Shown: piece by piece, positions 14,868 through 23,651 of the stretch
Numbering within the stretch: position 1 is the first letter of the stretch
Layout: every line of letters starts with the position of its first letter
Assembly: GCA_035298385.1 (NCBI GenBank)
Contig: DATGYC010000019.1
Coordinates: 1 to 25,514 of the forward strand
Source of the DNA: DATGYC01 sp035298385
GTDB taxonomy: Bacteria; Bacillota; Sulfobacillia; Symbiobacteriales; Symbiobacteriaceae
DNA: 25,514 nt
Direction of reading: 5' to 3'
The notes under the pieces: generated by a model
The model's input: only the letters and a program-made list of their open reading frames with translations
Told to the model about the DNA's origin: nothing
The model's database searches: none
Translations under genes and position numbers: made by a program

Positions 14868-15803
14868 ATGGTTGACTTTTTCCATGAGGCGCAGATTAGC
14901 CTTGTCGTCTTTACCCTGCTGTCGCAGATCGTGGTCGGGGCGATCTGGATTGTGACGGTCGGGGAGTTCTTGACCAGCCTGCCGGCGTTTCGGCAACGGC
15001 TGGGCCGTCTTGTGACGTGGACAGGGGTGCCGGTCTTGGGCCTCGCCCTGGCCTTCTCAACGACGCACTTGGGGCGCCCCCTCTACGCCTGGCGTGCGTT
15101 GCGGGCGCTAGGCACATCATGGGTCAGCCGGGAGATCTGGGCCTTCTCGATCCTCTTTGGCCTGCTCTGCCTGTATGCCTACCTCTGGTACCGGGACGAG
15201 CGGGGGGCTAGGCACCGGCGCCTGGTGGCGGTGCTCACCTCTATCGCTGGTGTTCTGGGCATCATCACCCAGTCACAGCTCTACATGATCCCGGGGCGCC
15301 CCCAGTGGAACCATTTCTCGACCATCCTGCTCTTTGGCGCCACGGCGATGATGCTGGGCGCCCTGCTGGTAGGCGTGATCACCACCCTGATCGCCCACCG
15401 GGAGGCGCCGCTCCGGGCGATGTACCAACACCTTGCCGCTAGCCTGCTCGGGGCGGCGGCGCTCTATGGGATCGGCTTCATCGCCCGGATCATCTACCTG
15501 GCGCAAGGACAGGACGCAGCCGGGGTGATCTTGGGCGGCGCTGCGACCGGAGCGGAGACGGTGGGCACGGCGCTCACGGTGGGCTGGACGATCGTAGGGG
15601 CGAACCCGTTCCTCTCCTCGATGGAGTTGTTACTGGCTGTCGCTGTTCCTTTGGTCGCTGGATTGACTCTCGTAACGATCTGTTGGCACAAGGGGTCGAT
15701 CAAGCTCGCTAACCGGCTGATTCACTCGACCCTGGGGCTGGTCTTTGTGGGCACGCTGGCAGGCCGGGTCATCTTCTACCTGACCGGCAAGCCCTGGTTC
15801 TAG
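14868..15803 (+). CDS. DmsC-like membrane anchor subunit
   Basis: 311-residue integral membrane protein with about eight helices. It matches the DmsC family: the opening HEAQISLVVFTLLSQIVVGA, THLGRPLYAWRALRALGTSW followed by SREI, and RPQWNHFSTILLF in the middle. DmsC anchors the catalytic and iron-sulfur subunits and oxidises menaquinol without binding haem. AAGGAG lies 7 bases before the ATG. Codons for GRP at 15072 use the window-wide GGGCGCCC palindrome. A 57-codon gene follows after 19 bases. Confidence 0.9.
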   Translation: MVDFFHEAQISLVVFTLLSQIVVGAIWIVTVGEFLTSLPAFRQRLGRLVTWTGVPVLGLALAFSTTHLGRPLYAWRALRALGTSWVSREIWAFSILFGLLCLYAYLWYRDERGARHRRLVAVLTSIAGVLGIITQSQLYMIPGRPQWNHFSTILLFGATAMMLGALLVGVITTLIAHREAPLRAMYQHLAASLLGAAALYGIGFIARIIYLAQGQDAAGVILGGAATGAETVGTALTVGWTIVGANPFLSSMELLLAVAVPLVAGLTLVTICWHKGSIKLANRLIHSTLGLVFVGTLAGRVIFYLTGKPWF

Positions 15804-15822
15804 GGGAAAGGAGTGCTGGCAG

Positions 15823-15996
15823 ATGGATCAGGAACGGCGCAACGCTCTGCTGACGCTGGGCGCGGGTCTTCTGGCGGGACTGGGGCTCGCTTTGGCAAAG
15901 AAGGGGATCACGGGGCCAGCAAAGCTGGTGGCCAAGCTTCCCCGACCGGGCGCCCCAGCAACGAACTACGGTTACCAGGAGACCGAGATCTCCTAG
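15823..15996 (+). CDS. 57-residue membrane peptide at the end of the molybdoenzyme operon
   Basis: ATG 15823 follows AAAGGAG (15807-15813) by 9 bases and the frame ends at TAG 15994. The peptide has a charged start (MDQERRN), one hydrophobic segment (ALLTLGAGLLAGLGLALA, residues 8-25) and a basic Lys/Pro-rich tail ending YGYQETEIS. It shares the operon and terminator with the three enzyme subunits, so it may be a small accessory subunit or assembly aid. I know no family for it. The good ribosome site and the tight fit before the terminator argue that it is a real gene. Confidence 0.65.
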   Translation: MDQERRNALLTLGAGLLAGLGLALAKKGITGPAKLVAKLPRPGAPATNYGYQETEIS

Positions 15997-16004
15997 ACAT
16001 AGGG

Positions 16005-16035
16005 AAAGGGCGGTCACAAGTCGTGACCGCCCTTT
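16005..16035. terminator. Bidirectional terminator between the molybdoenzyme operon and psd
   Basis: AAAGGGCGGTCAC (16005-16017) and GTGACCGCCCTTT (16023-16035) form a perfect 13-bp stem with a 5-base loop. It has A runs on one side and T runs on the other, so it can end transcripts from both strands. Confidence 0.85.
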
Positions 16036-16038
16036 GGC

Positions 16039-16878
16039 TTAGGCGCGTTTGCGGAGTAGGGGCTGTCCAAGACGGAGACGCGCCCCGTGGGTCACCTCGG
16101 GCGCCCACTCCCAGTCGCCTGGTTCGACGAGGAGGATTACGGTTGAGCCGAACTCGAATCGGCCAATCTCAGCCCCCTTGTCGAGCAGAGGGCCGTCGGT
16201 GATCACCTTTAGCTCGACCTGGGCGCCCGCCTTGTTCGTGCCGAGCGTCTCGTCATAGACGACCTTGACCGATCCGACGATGGTGGCGCCCACCTTGACC
16301 ATGGCGATGCGACCTAGCTGGGACTGCAGGTAGGTGACCAACCGCTCGTTGATGGCAAAGAGGCCGGGGACTCGGTTGACACCGGCCTGGTTGACCGGCC
16401 ACAGCTTGCCGGGGATGTAGGTCGCCCCGACCACTTGACCCGCTGCCGGGGTATGGATCCGGTGGTAGTCCTGTGGGCTTAGGTAGATGGTGATGTACTG
16501 GCCACCCTCGAATCGCTTGGCCTCCGCCTCATTGGCGAGCAGGGCTGCGGCCGTGTAGGTATGACCCTTCGCCTGGATCAGCTCACCGCGGTCCAGACGG
16601 CCGAACTGGGCAACCCGGCCATCGACCGGGGAGACCATCAGGTTCTCGTCGGCTGCGATGGGACGAACGCCGGGCTTCAACTCGCGCACGAAAAAGTCCA
16701 ACAGGGTCTCGTAGGCCTCGATCGGGAGGGAGGCCTCTTCCAGGTTGATCTGGAATCTCTGGGCGAACGGGCGGATCAGGGGACGGCTGAGGCGGGACTT
16801 GGCGAAGCGCCCGGCCATGGCTGAGACCCAGTTCTTGGGCAGCAGCCAGAGTAGGCCGATCAAAAGATGCTCGGTCAA
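16039..16878 (-). CDS. psd: Phosphatidylserine decarboxylase proenzyme
   Basis: 279-residue membrane-associated enzyme that makes phosphatidylethanolamine from phosphatidylserine. It cleaves itself at an internal serine to form a pyruvoyl group; here the motif is F-G-S245-T (usually LGST), leaving a 35-residue alpha chain. Other motifs are SPVDGRVAQFG, the catalytic-triad-like DYHRIHTP, and LPKNWVSAMAGRFA near the start. TTG 16878 is chosen because GAAGGAGG lies 9 bases upstream; an ATG at 16905 is in frame but the ribosome site would then fall inside the gene. No pssA gene is adjacent. Confidence 0.92.
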   Translation of the reverse strand: MTEHLLIGLLWLLPKNWVSAMAGRFAKSRLSRPLIRPFAQRFQINLEEASLPIEAYETLLDFFVRELKPGVRPIAADENLMVSPVDGRVAQFGRLDRGELIQAKGHTYTAAALLANEAEAKRFEGGQYITIYLSPQDYHRIHTPAAGQVVGATYIPGKLWPVNQAGVNRVPGLFAINERLVTYLQSQLGRIAMVKVGATIVGSVKVVYDETLGTNKAGAQVELKVITDGPLLDKGAEIGRFEFGSTVILLVEPGDWEWAPEVTHGARLRLGQPLLRKRA

Positions 16879-16920
16879 AGGCGTGGAGCCTCCTTCGGGT
16901 TGCATCGAGAAGGGACGACA

Positions 16921-16932
16921 GTATCAAGATAC
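16921..16932. promoter_or_regulatory. Short palindrome between psd and the SEC-C gene
   Basis: GTATC-AA-GATAC is a perfect inverted repeat in the divergent gap, 43 bases upstream of psd. It shares AGTATC with the palindrome upstream of the 5-oxoprolinase gene (20144-20160). It could be an operator or part of the psd promoter; support is slight. Confidence 0.25.
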
Positions 16933-16973
16933 CAGAAGGGCGCCCCGATGATAAGCCATCGAGTGCTGGACCG

Positions 16974-17001
16974 TTGCACAAATGAGGCAAAGTGTGATAT
17001 G
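16974..17001 (+). promoter_or_regulatory. Possible promoter of the SEC-C gene
   Basis: TTGCAC (16974-16979) and GATATG (16996-17001) are 16 bases apart, and TG one base before the -10 would make it an extended -10. The start codon is 49 bases further on. The match to consensus is only moderate. Confidence 0.3.
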
Positions 17002-17049
17002 TTCGCCTGTGTAACATCTTCTTTTTCTGCGAAGGAGTCACGCTCACGT

Positions 17050-18180
<1,131 letters not shown>

Positions 18181-18203
18181 GCGAGTAGCATGCAGGGTAG
18201 CAA

Positions 18204-18237
18204 AAAAGGGGACGCGACACAGGTCGCGTCCCCTTTT
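18204..18237. terminator. Bidirectional terminator between the SEC-C and 5-oxoprolinase genes
   Basis: AAAAGGGGACGCGAC (18204-18218) and GTCGCGTCCCCTTTT (18223-18237) form a perfect 15-bp stem with loop ACAG. A and T runs at the two ends suit termination of both convergent genes. Confidence 0.9.
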
Positions 18238-18247
18238 CAGTCTCAAG

Positions 18248-20128
18248 CTACTCGACCTCTTCTACCTCAGCCGTGAACTCAATGCCACTGATGCTGACGC
18301 GGAAGGTGCGGGGCGCCAGGGCGGGCGCCGGGAAGCGCTCCGGCTCCGGCAGGACCTCCGGCACAGTCTCCTCTGGCTGCGGCGGTGTGGGCTCCGGTCG
18401 AGCTACGCCTTCCACGTGGGCCATCCCCTCGCCCCGCTCGAGCAGGCGGCGGATGACGGCCAGGCGGCGACGCTCGTGGCGGGTGATCGCCTGCGCCTCT
18501 GCCAGGGTGACTGGGGTGAAGCGAACGTGATCGCCGGGGCGCAGTTGACCGGCCCGGGCCAGATCCGGGTAGATGACGACGCCGATCTTGGCGTAGCCAG
18601 CCACCGTCTGCCGATTCCCGAGTAGGAGGATCGGCTGGCCGTTGGCCGGGACCTGAATCGAGCCGGGGGCGATCGGCTCAGAGAGGATGTCGGCACCACC
18701 GGGGCCATGGACGAGGGGGGCGCCGCTAAGGCGGATCCCCTGTCGGTCCGTGGTCGGCGTGACCATGTAGGGGTCGCCTGTTAGAGCTTCGAGGGCTTCA
18801 GCCGGGAAGGGCTGGGGGCCGGGGACGAAGCGGAGGGTGACGACGCTCCCCGCTACCGGGGCCGCCCAGTCGGGGCGGTGGGCTGGCGGGAGTGCTCGCC
18901 CAGCGATCTCGGCGGGGGCGTGCAGGGGCAGGTCGATCGGGATCCAGTCCCCGGCTTGCAGGGGGCGCCCCAGCGGCCCGACCTTGCCGAAGAGATCCTC
19001 CGAGAGGGAGTCCAGGACCGGCGGCAGCCCGACCCCGCCCTGCAGGCAGAGGTAGCTACGGCACCCCTGCTGGACGGTACCCAGACTGATGCGGTCACCT
19101 GGGCCTGCTAGGTAGGACTGCCAGGGCGCCAGGGCCTGCGGCGCCGAGCCGTCAGTCGGGAAGAGGGTCGCCTCGATCGGGGCGCCCGTGATGGCGAAGG
19201 CGAGCGGACCGGTCACCTGGAGCTCGGGACCCTGCAGGGTGATCTCCAGGGCAGCGCCACGGGCCCGGTTGCCCAGGAGCCAGTTACCGACCATCAGGGA
19301 CCAGAAGTCGACCGCTCCAGCGGGCGAGACGCCGTAGAGCGCATAGCCACGGCGCCCCAGGTCCTGGATCGTCGTCAGCAGACCAGGCTGGAGGACGCGC
19401 AGGCCGGCCTGTGCCTCCTTAGGCTCCGGGGTGACGATCCGGGTTCGCTCGCCAGCAGAGAGGGCGCCAAACTGCGCTTCGCTGATCGGCTGGAAGCGGA
19501 CCCGATCGCCGGGCGCCAGAAGCGCTGGGGGGTCCTGGCTTGCATCGAAGAGGCGGAGCGGGGTCTGTCCGATCAGGTTCCAGCCGCCGGGGGAGGGCTG
19601 CGGGTAGAGTCCGGTCTGATCACCACCAATCCCGACCGCTCCAGCCGGGACCTGAACCCGGGGGGAGTCAAGGCGCGGCGTCGCCAGAGCCGGATTCAGG
19701 CCCCCTAGGTAGGGGAAGCCGGGACTGAAGCCGAGGGCGTAGACCATGTATTCGTTGCCCGCGTGCGTCTCGACCACGGCGTCGGGGGTGAGACCGGCGG
19801 TGGTGGCGACCCGGTCAAGATCGGGGCCATGCTCGCCGCCGTAGGCGACCGGGATCGTGACCGTCCGTCCGGGAGCCGCTGGCATCGCTGCCAGGGCGCC
19901 GATCGCCAGCTCAACGAGTTCGATCAGCGTCTCGTAGCGGAGGCGGACCGGGTCGTATTCGACCAGGGCGGCGTGGTAGGCAGCGGTCACCTCGGTGATC
20001 GCCGGATGGGCGCCCCGGAGTTGGTCGGCCAACGTGCGAACGCGACGGTTCAGGTCTGGATCAATGCGGGCGCCCAGGTAGATCAGGAGCGCCCGGTCGC
20101 CACAGGGGACGAACTGGGGGAAGGTCAT
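18248..20128 (-). CDS. pxpBC: Fused 5-oxoprolinase subunits PxpB-PxpC (KipI-KipA)
   Basis: 626-residue fusion. Residues 1 to about 220 are the PxpB/KipI domain (CGDRALLIYLG, YALGFSPGFPYLGGL, GGWNLIGQTP). About 242-550 are the PxpC/KipA domain, cyclophilin-like (LQPGLLTTIQDLGRRGY, SPAGAVDFWS). In other bacteria PxpA, PxpB and PxpC together cleave 5-oxoproline to glutamate using ATP; no pxpA is in this window. A Pro/Glu-rich linker follows, and the last 20 residues (from RTFRVSISG) resemble the first strands of a biotinyl carrier domain with no biotin site. The second in-frame ATG (20128) is chosen: GGAGGG lies 6 bases before it but directly abuts the first ATG. A palindrome precedes the gene. 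Confidence 0.88.
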   Translation of the reverse strand: MTFPQFVPCGDRALLIYLGARIDPDLNRRVRTLADQLRGAHPAITEVTAAYHAALVEYDPVRLRYETLIELVELAIGALAAMPAAPGRTVTIPVAYGGEHGPDLDRVATTAGLTPDAVVETHAGNEYMVYALGFSPGFPYLGGLNPALATPRLDSPRVQVPAGAVGIGGDQTGLYPQPSPGGWNLIGQTPLRLFDASQDPPALLAPGDRVRFQPISEAQFGALSAGERTRIVTPEPKEAQAGLRVLQPGLLTTIQDLGRRGYALYGVSPAGAVDFWSLMVGNWLLGNRARGAALEITLQGPELQVTGPLAFAITGAPIEATLFPTDGSAPQALAPWQSYLAGPGDRISLGTVQQGCRSYLCLQGGVGLPPVLDSLSEDLFGKVGPLGRPLQAGDWIPIDLPLHAPAEIAGRALPPAHRPDWAAPVAGSVVTLRFVPGPQPFPAEALEALTGDPYMVTPTTDRQGIRLSGAPLVHGPGGADILSEPIAPGSIQVPANGQPILLLGNRQTVAGYAKIGVVIYPDLARAGQLRPGDHVRFTPVTLAEAQAITRHERRRLAVIRRLLERGEGMAHVEGVARPEPTPPQPEETVPEVLPEPERFPAPALAPRTFRVSISGIEFTAEVEEVE

Positions 20129-20143
20129 CTCCATCCCTCCATT

Positions 20144-20160
20144 TTAGTATCTGGTACTAA
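20144..20160. promoter_or_regulatory. Palindromic operator candidate upstream of pxpBC
   Basis: TTAGTA-TCTGG-TACTAA is a perfect 6-bp inverted repeat with 5-base centre, 16 bases upstream of the pxpBC start and just before its ribosome site. On the minus strand a -10-like TATGAT lies at 20181-20176, so the repeat would fall just after the transcript start, a usual repressor position. The -35 is weak. The size fits a GntR-like dimer, but no regulator gene is nearby. Confidence 0.45.
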
Positions 20161-20223
20161 CACACACACTTCTCTATCATACCGCGATCCCCTGCTTACT
20201 ACCAGTCGCAATTCACCAAAAAG

Positions 20224-20246
20224 GACCCCCTGCCCAGCAGGGGGTC
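20224..20246 (-). terminator. Terminator after the NmrA-type gene
   Basis: GACCCCCTGC (20224-20233) and GCAGGGGGTC (20237-20246) pair over 10 bp. On the minus strand the hairpin is followed by CTTTTTGG, a proper U tract, so it ends the gene at 20252-21142 before pxpBC. Confidence 0.85.
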
Positions 20247-20251
20247 TCTCG

Positions 20252-21142
20252 CTATGATCGAAGGTAGCCGAGGCCCTCCGCTAGAGGAGTCAGTTGGAGC
20301 CCAAGGTCCCTTAGCAGTGGCCCGTTATCGACCGGCGCCTCCTGCACGACGAAGTCTACCGCCGCTGGCGAGAGAGGCGGGGTGGGCAGGAGGGTGAGCG
20401 GGGCCGTCACCAGCTTCATCAGCCACGTTGGATTGTGCAGCAGGGGGCGCCGCTTGCCCATCGTCTGTAGCATCTCCCGAATGATCTGGTCCATCGTCAA
20501 CGCTGCGGGTCCGCCGATCCCGTAGGTCTGGTTGACCGCCGCTGGCACCTCGAGCGCCCGGGCCACCGCCTCGGCCACATCATCGACGTGGACCGGCTGC
20601 ACCTTGGTACGCCCGTTCCCGACGACGGGTACGAACGGGAGGAGGCGGGCGAAGGTCACGAACTTGTTCAGGGACTTATCCTCCGGGCCGTAGACCCAGG
20701 AGGGCCGGATGATCGTGAACGGGATGCCGCTGGTTCTGACCGCCCGTTCAGCCATCTCCTTGGCGATGAACCAGGGCTCGGTCCGGCCTTCGCCGGCTCC
20801 GGCACCTGAGAGGTAGACCAAGCGCTTCACCCCGGCCTGTTGGGCGGCCTTGACCAGCCGCTCCGTCCCCTCGCCGTCGATCTTGACGTAGGTTAGGCCT
20901 TTTTTGGGATTCTCGACGGGAGCATTTGGGAACTGAACGGCGATCACCAACGTCTGTATGCCCTGAAGGGCCTTGTTGAGCCGCTCCTGGTCGCGCACGT
21001 CGCCGGGGCGCCCCTCTACGCCTGGCGGCAGGTCCGCCGGGTTTCGGGAGAGGACCATCACCCGATGCCCACCCTGCAGCAACCGCTGGACGATGTGGGA
21101 GCCAAGGAAGCCCGTCCCGCCTGCGACCAGGATCACAGACAT
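20252..21142 (-). CDS. Atypical short-chain dehydrogenase, NmrA / NDUFA9-like NAD(P)-binding protein
   Basis: 296 residues. A Rossmann fold opens at once with VAGGTGFLGSHI (GxxGxxG, residues 8-14), an NADP-type loop with LSRNP, RPGDVRD, then LVYLSGAGAG where typical SDRs have the catalytic Tyr-x3-Lys region; here it is WFIAKEMAE, with the Lys but no Tyr. IIRPSWVYGPEDKSLN and VQPVHVDDVAEAVARAL follow. These features fit the atypical SDR group with complex I subunit NDUFA9 and NmrA, which often bind nucleotide without catalysis. GGAGGG stands 6 bases before the ATG. A single-gene unit; the role is unknown. Confidence 0.85.
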   Translation of the reverse strand: MSVILVAGGTGFLGSHIVQRLLQGGHRVMVLSRNPADLPPGVEGRPGDVRDQERLNKALQGIQTLVIAVQFPNAPVENPKKGLTYVKIDGEGTERLVKAAQQAGVKRLVYLSGAGAGEGRTEPWFIAKEMAERAVRTSGIPFTIIRPSWVYGPEDKSLNKFVTFARLLPFVPVVGNGRTKVQPVHVDDVAEAVARALEVPAAVNQTYGIGGPAALTMDQIIREMLQTMGKRRPLLHNPTWLMKLVTAPLTLLPTPPLSPAAVDFVVQEAPVDNGPLLRDLGLQLTPLAEGLGYLRS

Positions 21143-21328
21143 GTGAATCCCTCCAAGTTACAGTCTTGTTCTTGATCTCACTCTACGCTAATTTGGCCCC
21201 GAACGGCAGAGGGAGCGGCCCCTTCGTCCAGTTCCGGACAGTGGTTGGCCGCAAAAGACGGGTAGGAATAGATAGTCTGATCGGAGAACTATTTCTGTTA
21301 ACGCAGTTCGAAAGGATGGGTCGTCTAG

Positions 21329-21700
21329 GTGGATCTCTTGCTCATCAAGCAGATCGGCGCCTCGCTCCTCGCCGTCATCAACCTTGTGCTCCTCGGCTGG
21401 GCCTTCCGGGGCGCCCGTCAGCGGGCGGTTCTGCCCGACCGGTACTTGCAGCTCCTGCGCCTTTCGGCCGGGATCGGCGCTGCCATGCTTCTGCTCGGAC
21501 TCTTCTTCTTATCGCTAACCTATCGGGCGCATCTGATGCATTACATGTACGGTTCTCTGGTGGGCTTGGGCGCCCTGGGCCAGTACCTTCTGGCCCGACC
21601 GTCGGCCCTGGGTGAGCGGATGCGGAACCGGGGTTGGGTCCATGGATTCCTGGCGCTCCTGATCGCCCTCCTGGCGATTCGGAGCTGGATGGCCGCCTAG
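21329..21700 (+). CDS. Small polytopic membrane protein of unknown function
   Basis: 123 residues from GTG 21329, with AAAGGA about 12 bases upstream. There are four likely membrane helices: about 8-27 (ASLLAVINLVLLGWAF), 46-64 (AGIGAAMLLLGLFFLSL), 71-89 (HYMYGSLVGLGALGQYLL), and 104-119 (FLALLIALLAIRSW). Short basic loops separate them. I do not recognise a family. The lipoprotein gene starts 12 bases after the stop, so the two are probably co-transcribed. The 186 bases upstream (21143-21328) hold no gene and no promoter I would defend. Confidence 0.75.
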   Translation: MDLLLIKQIGASLLAVINLVLLGWAFRGARQRAVLPDRYLQLLRLSAGIGAAMLLLGLFFLSLTYRAHLMHYMYGSLVGLGALGQYLLARPSALGERMRNRGWVHGFLALLIALLAIRSWMAA

Positions 21701-21712
21701 GGGGGAAGGGTC

Positions 21713-22570
21713 ATGCGTCGACGGATCACATTCGGCCTCTGTGCTCTGCTCTTGGCCGGTTGTGCCGGAGGGGCGCAGCGACCAGCGGAACCGGCCCTGT
21801 CGCCACCTGTCGAGAGCGCCAAAGCGGTTCCGCCGGCAGCGGGGGGGACGGGGGTAGATACCCGGACCGCGGCCCTACCGGATCCCGCTACCCGCTACAA
21901 GGGCGCCCTGGGCGACCTGATGGCCAAGCGGTATGCGAAGGCGGAGGAGAGCCTCGCCCAGTTGCTGGGGGAGAAGGGGACCTCGGGGAGAGTCCACTTG
22001 GCCTACGCGCTTGCCCTCTTAGGCAATGGCAAGCGAGAGGCGGCTCTCGCTGCCTGTCAGCAGGCCGCCGATCGGAAGGCGCCCGGGGCTGAGGCCTGCC
22101 TGACCGATCTGCGGGCGGACCTACCGGCCCTCCCCGCCGGCGAGGAGAATCTGGGGGCGTACAAGTGGGATGGTCCGCGTGGCTATCGCTGGACCGGTCC
22201 GGCGCGCTCTGGCCAAGCGGAGTTCGTCCGGGTCAGCCCACCTACCGTCTGTGCCTACAAGCAGGTGGACGGATTCTGGGTCTTCAACTACACCTGCGGC
22301 GGGGATGGACGAGTCTTCCAGTGGTCCTTCGATGCCCCCTTCGCCGGTAAGAGTCCATCCGGTATCGGCTTAGGCACATCGTTGGTCGATCTGGAGGCGC
22401 GGTGGGGGAAGGGGCTACAGCAGCCGGAAGGGCTCTGCTGGTACGCCTCGACCCTGCGGCTCTGCGCCCAGCCGAGCGACGACCAGCAGAGTGTCCGGCG
22501 CATCCTGGTCAATCGGCGTGGACTGCCGCACCTGGTACCAGCCCTTTACTACCTTGGGGCGCCCCTCTAA
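21713..22570 (+). CDS. Lipoprotein with TPR-like repeats
   Basis: 285 residues. The N-terminus is a lipoprotein signal: MRRRITFGLCALLLAGC, lipobox LAGC with the acceptor Cys17, followed by a Pro/Ala/Gly-rich linker to about 60. Residues 60-130 are a pair of Ala-rich helical hairpins of the TPR type (AKRYAKAEESLAQLLGEKG; HLAYALALLGNGKREAALAA). The C-terminal half has four Cys and many aromatic residues (VCAYKQVDGFWVFNYTCGG) and suggests a disulfide-bearing beta domain outside the cell. Function unknown. GGGGAAGGG precedes the ATG. Its partner for lipidation, lgt, lies 1.2 kb away. Confidence 0.8.
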   Translation: MRRRITFGLCALLLAGCAGGAQRPAEPALSPPVESAKAVPPAAGGTGVDTRTAALPDPATRYKGALGDLMAKRYAKAEESLAQLLGEKGTSGRVHLAYALALLGNGKREAALAACQQAADRKAPGAEACLTDLRADLPALPAGEENLGAYKWDGPRGYRWTGPARSGQAEFVRVSPPTVCAYKQVDGFWVFNYTCGGDGRVFQWSFDAPFAGKSPSGIGLGTSLVDLEARWGKGLQQPEGLCWYASTLRLCAQPSDDQQSVRRILVNRRGLPHLVPALYYLGAPL

Positions 22571-22572
22571 AG

Positions 22573-22614
22573 CGAAACGCCGTCAGGAGTTGATCCTGAC
22601 GGCGTTTCGTTCTT
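22573..22614. terminator. Bidirectional terminator between the lipoprotein and TPR genes
   Basis: CGAAACGCCGTCAGGA (22573-22588) and TCCTGACGGCGTTTCG (22594-22609) form a perfect 16-bp stem with loop GTTGA, followed on the + strand by TTCTTTT. It is the longest perfect stem noted in the window and separates two convergent genes. Confidence 0.9.
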
Positions 22615-23571
22615 TTAGCGCTTCCCTTGGCGCAGGAGCAGGCGAGTCAGATGGCCACCTGCGACCAGGAGGGCGCCCCCGACGGCGGTCGCAAGGAGGA
22701 GCCCTTGCCCGAACGGCTTCAAGACAGGGGCTAGCTTCCAACCAATCTGGAGGAGTCGGAAGAAGATGTAGTAACCGAAGAGGATGACGACCCAGCCGAT
22801 CACCGTCACCCGGGCGGTGAGGAGGAGGAGGCGCAGAAGGCCAGTCAGGGGCGCCCTAGGGGCGATCGCCCGGGCGAGTTGATCCTCGATCGCCTCGGCG
22901 GCGGGGCCGGCGGGAGCGAGCCGGAGCGCCCGGCGGTAGGCCACGGCAGCCTCGGCAACGTTGCCAGCGAGTCCATGCAAGTGCCCCTCGGCCTCGAAGG
23001 GCCAGGGGTCCGTCGGGGCGATCGCTTGGGCCTGCCGGAGGTCTGTAAGGGCGCCGCTGGCAAGTCCCCGCTCCACCAGCAGGTGTACGGAGTCCGGATG
23101 GCGCTGAAGGCCTCTCTCAGCGCTCTGGAGGGCTTCTGCGGTAAAACCTGCCTCACGGCGCAGGCGGGCGCCCAGGGCGTGCCAGGCGGGCTCTGCTGGG
23201 GCGAGTCGTACAGCCTGATCAGCGGCAGTGATCGCCTTGGCCCAGTCGCTCGGCCCGGTGCCAGCCGCCGGGGCGCCCGCGGCCCTCGTGGCTGCTCGGG
23301 CCAGCCCACGGTAGGCATCGGCCAGCGCACCGAAGAGCCAGGCCTCTCGGGGCGCTAAGGTCACCCCGTTCTGCCCCGCTTTGGCCGCCTCGTCAAACCG
23401 CTCCAGGGCGATGCAGGCTAGGGCGCCCAGCCCATACCCTTCCGCTGGTAGCTCCCCTGCCTTCATCGCTTGGCCGATCTCGTTCAGCAGCGCCCCGTGG
23501 GCGCCCTCCTGCCAGAGCTTGTGCCAGCGAGCCAGATCATCGCGGTTCGTCATGGACGGGACCGGCAGCAT
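22615..23571 (-). CDS. TPR-repeat protein with C-terminal membrane helices
   Basis: 318 residues. About 10-230 are four to five tetratricopeptide-like repeats, with typical Trp/Leu/Gly, Ala and Pro positions (AWLFGALADAYRGLARA, PAWHALGARLRREAGFTAEAL, PWPFEAEGHLHGLAGNVAEAA then AYRRALRLAP). About 245-310 hold two membrane helices (VTVIGWVVILFGYYIFF and LLLATAVGGALLVAG) and a basic end LRQGKR. This suggests a soluble cytoplasmic scaffold anchored at its C-terminus. The partner is unknown. GGGAGGGG lies 6 bases before the ATG. The gene is very rich in Ala and Gly and carries six GGGCGCCC sites. Confidence 0.8.
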   Translation of the reverse strand: MLPVPSMTNRDDLARWHKLWQEGAHGALLNEIGQAMKAGELPAEGYGLGALACIALERFDEAAKAGQNGVTLAPREAWLFGALADAYRGLARAATRAAGAPAAGTGPSDWAKAITAADQAVRLAPAEPAWHALGARLRREAGFTAEALQSAERGLQRHPDSVHLLVERGLASGALTDLRQAQAIAPTDPWPFEAEGHLHGLAGNVAEAAVAYRRALRLAPAGPAAEAIEDQLARAIAPRAPLTGLLRLLLLTARVTVIGWVVILFGYYIFFRLLQIGWKLAPVLKPFGQGLLLATAVGGALLVAGGHLTRLLLRQGKR

Positions 23572-23593
23572 CTGAACCCCTCCCCCTGTGGGA

Positions 23594-23622
23594 ACGGCCC
23601 GGCCAATCGATGGCCGGGCCGT
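23594..23622 (-). terminator. Terminator between the lgt unit and the TPR gene
   Basis: ACGGCCCGGCCA (23594-23605) and TGGCCGGGCCGT (23611-23622) form a perfect 12-bp stem with loop ATCGA. Both neighbours are on the minus strand, so it ends the lgt / small gene transcript. The U tract is poor on that strand. Confidence 0.65.
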
Positions 23623-23651
23623 CTATACGTCCGAGGATCGTCTAGATCGCT

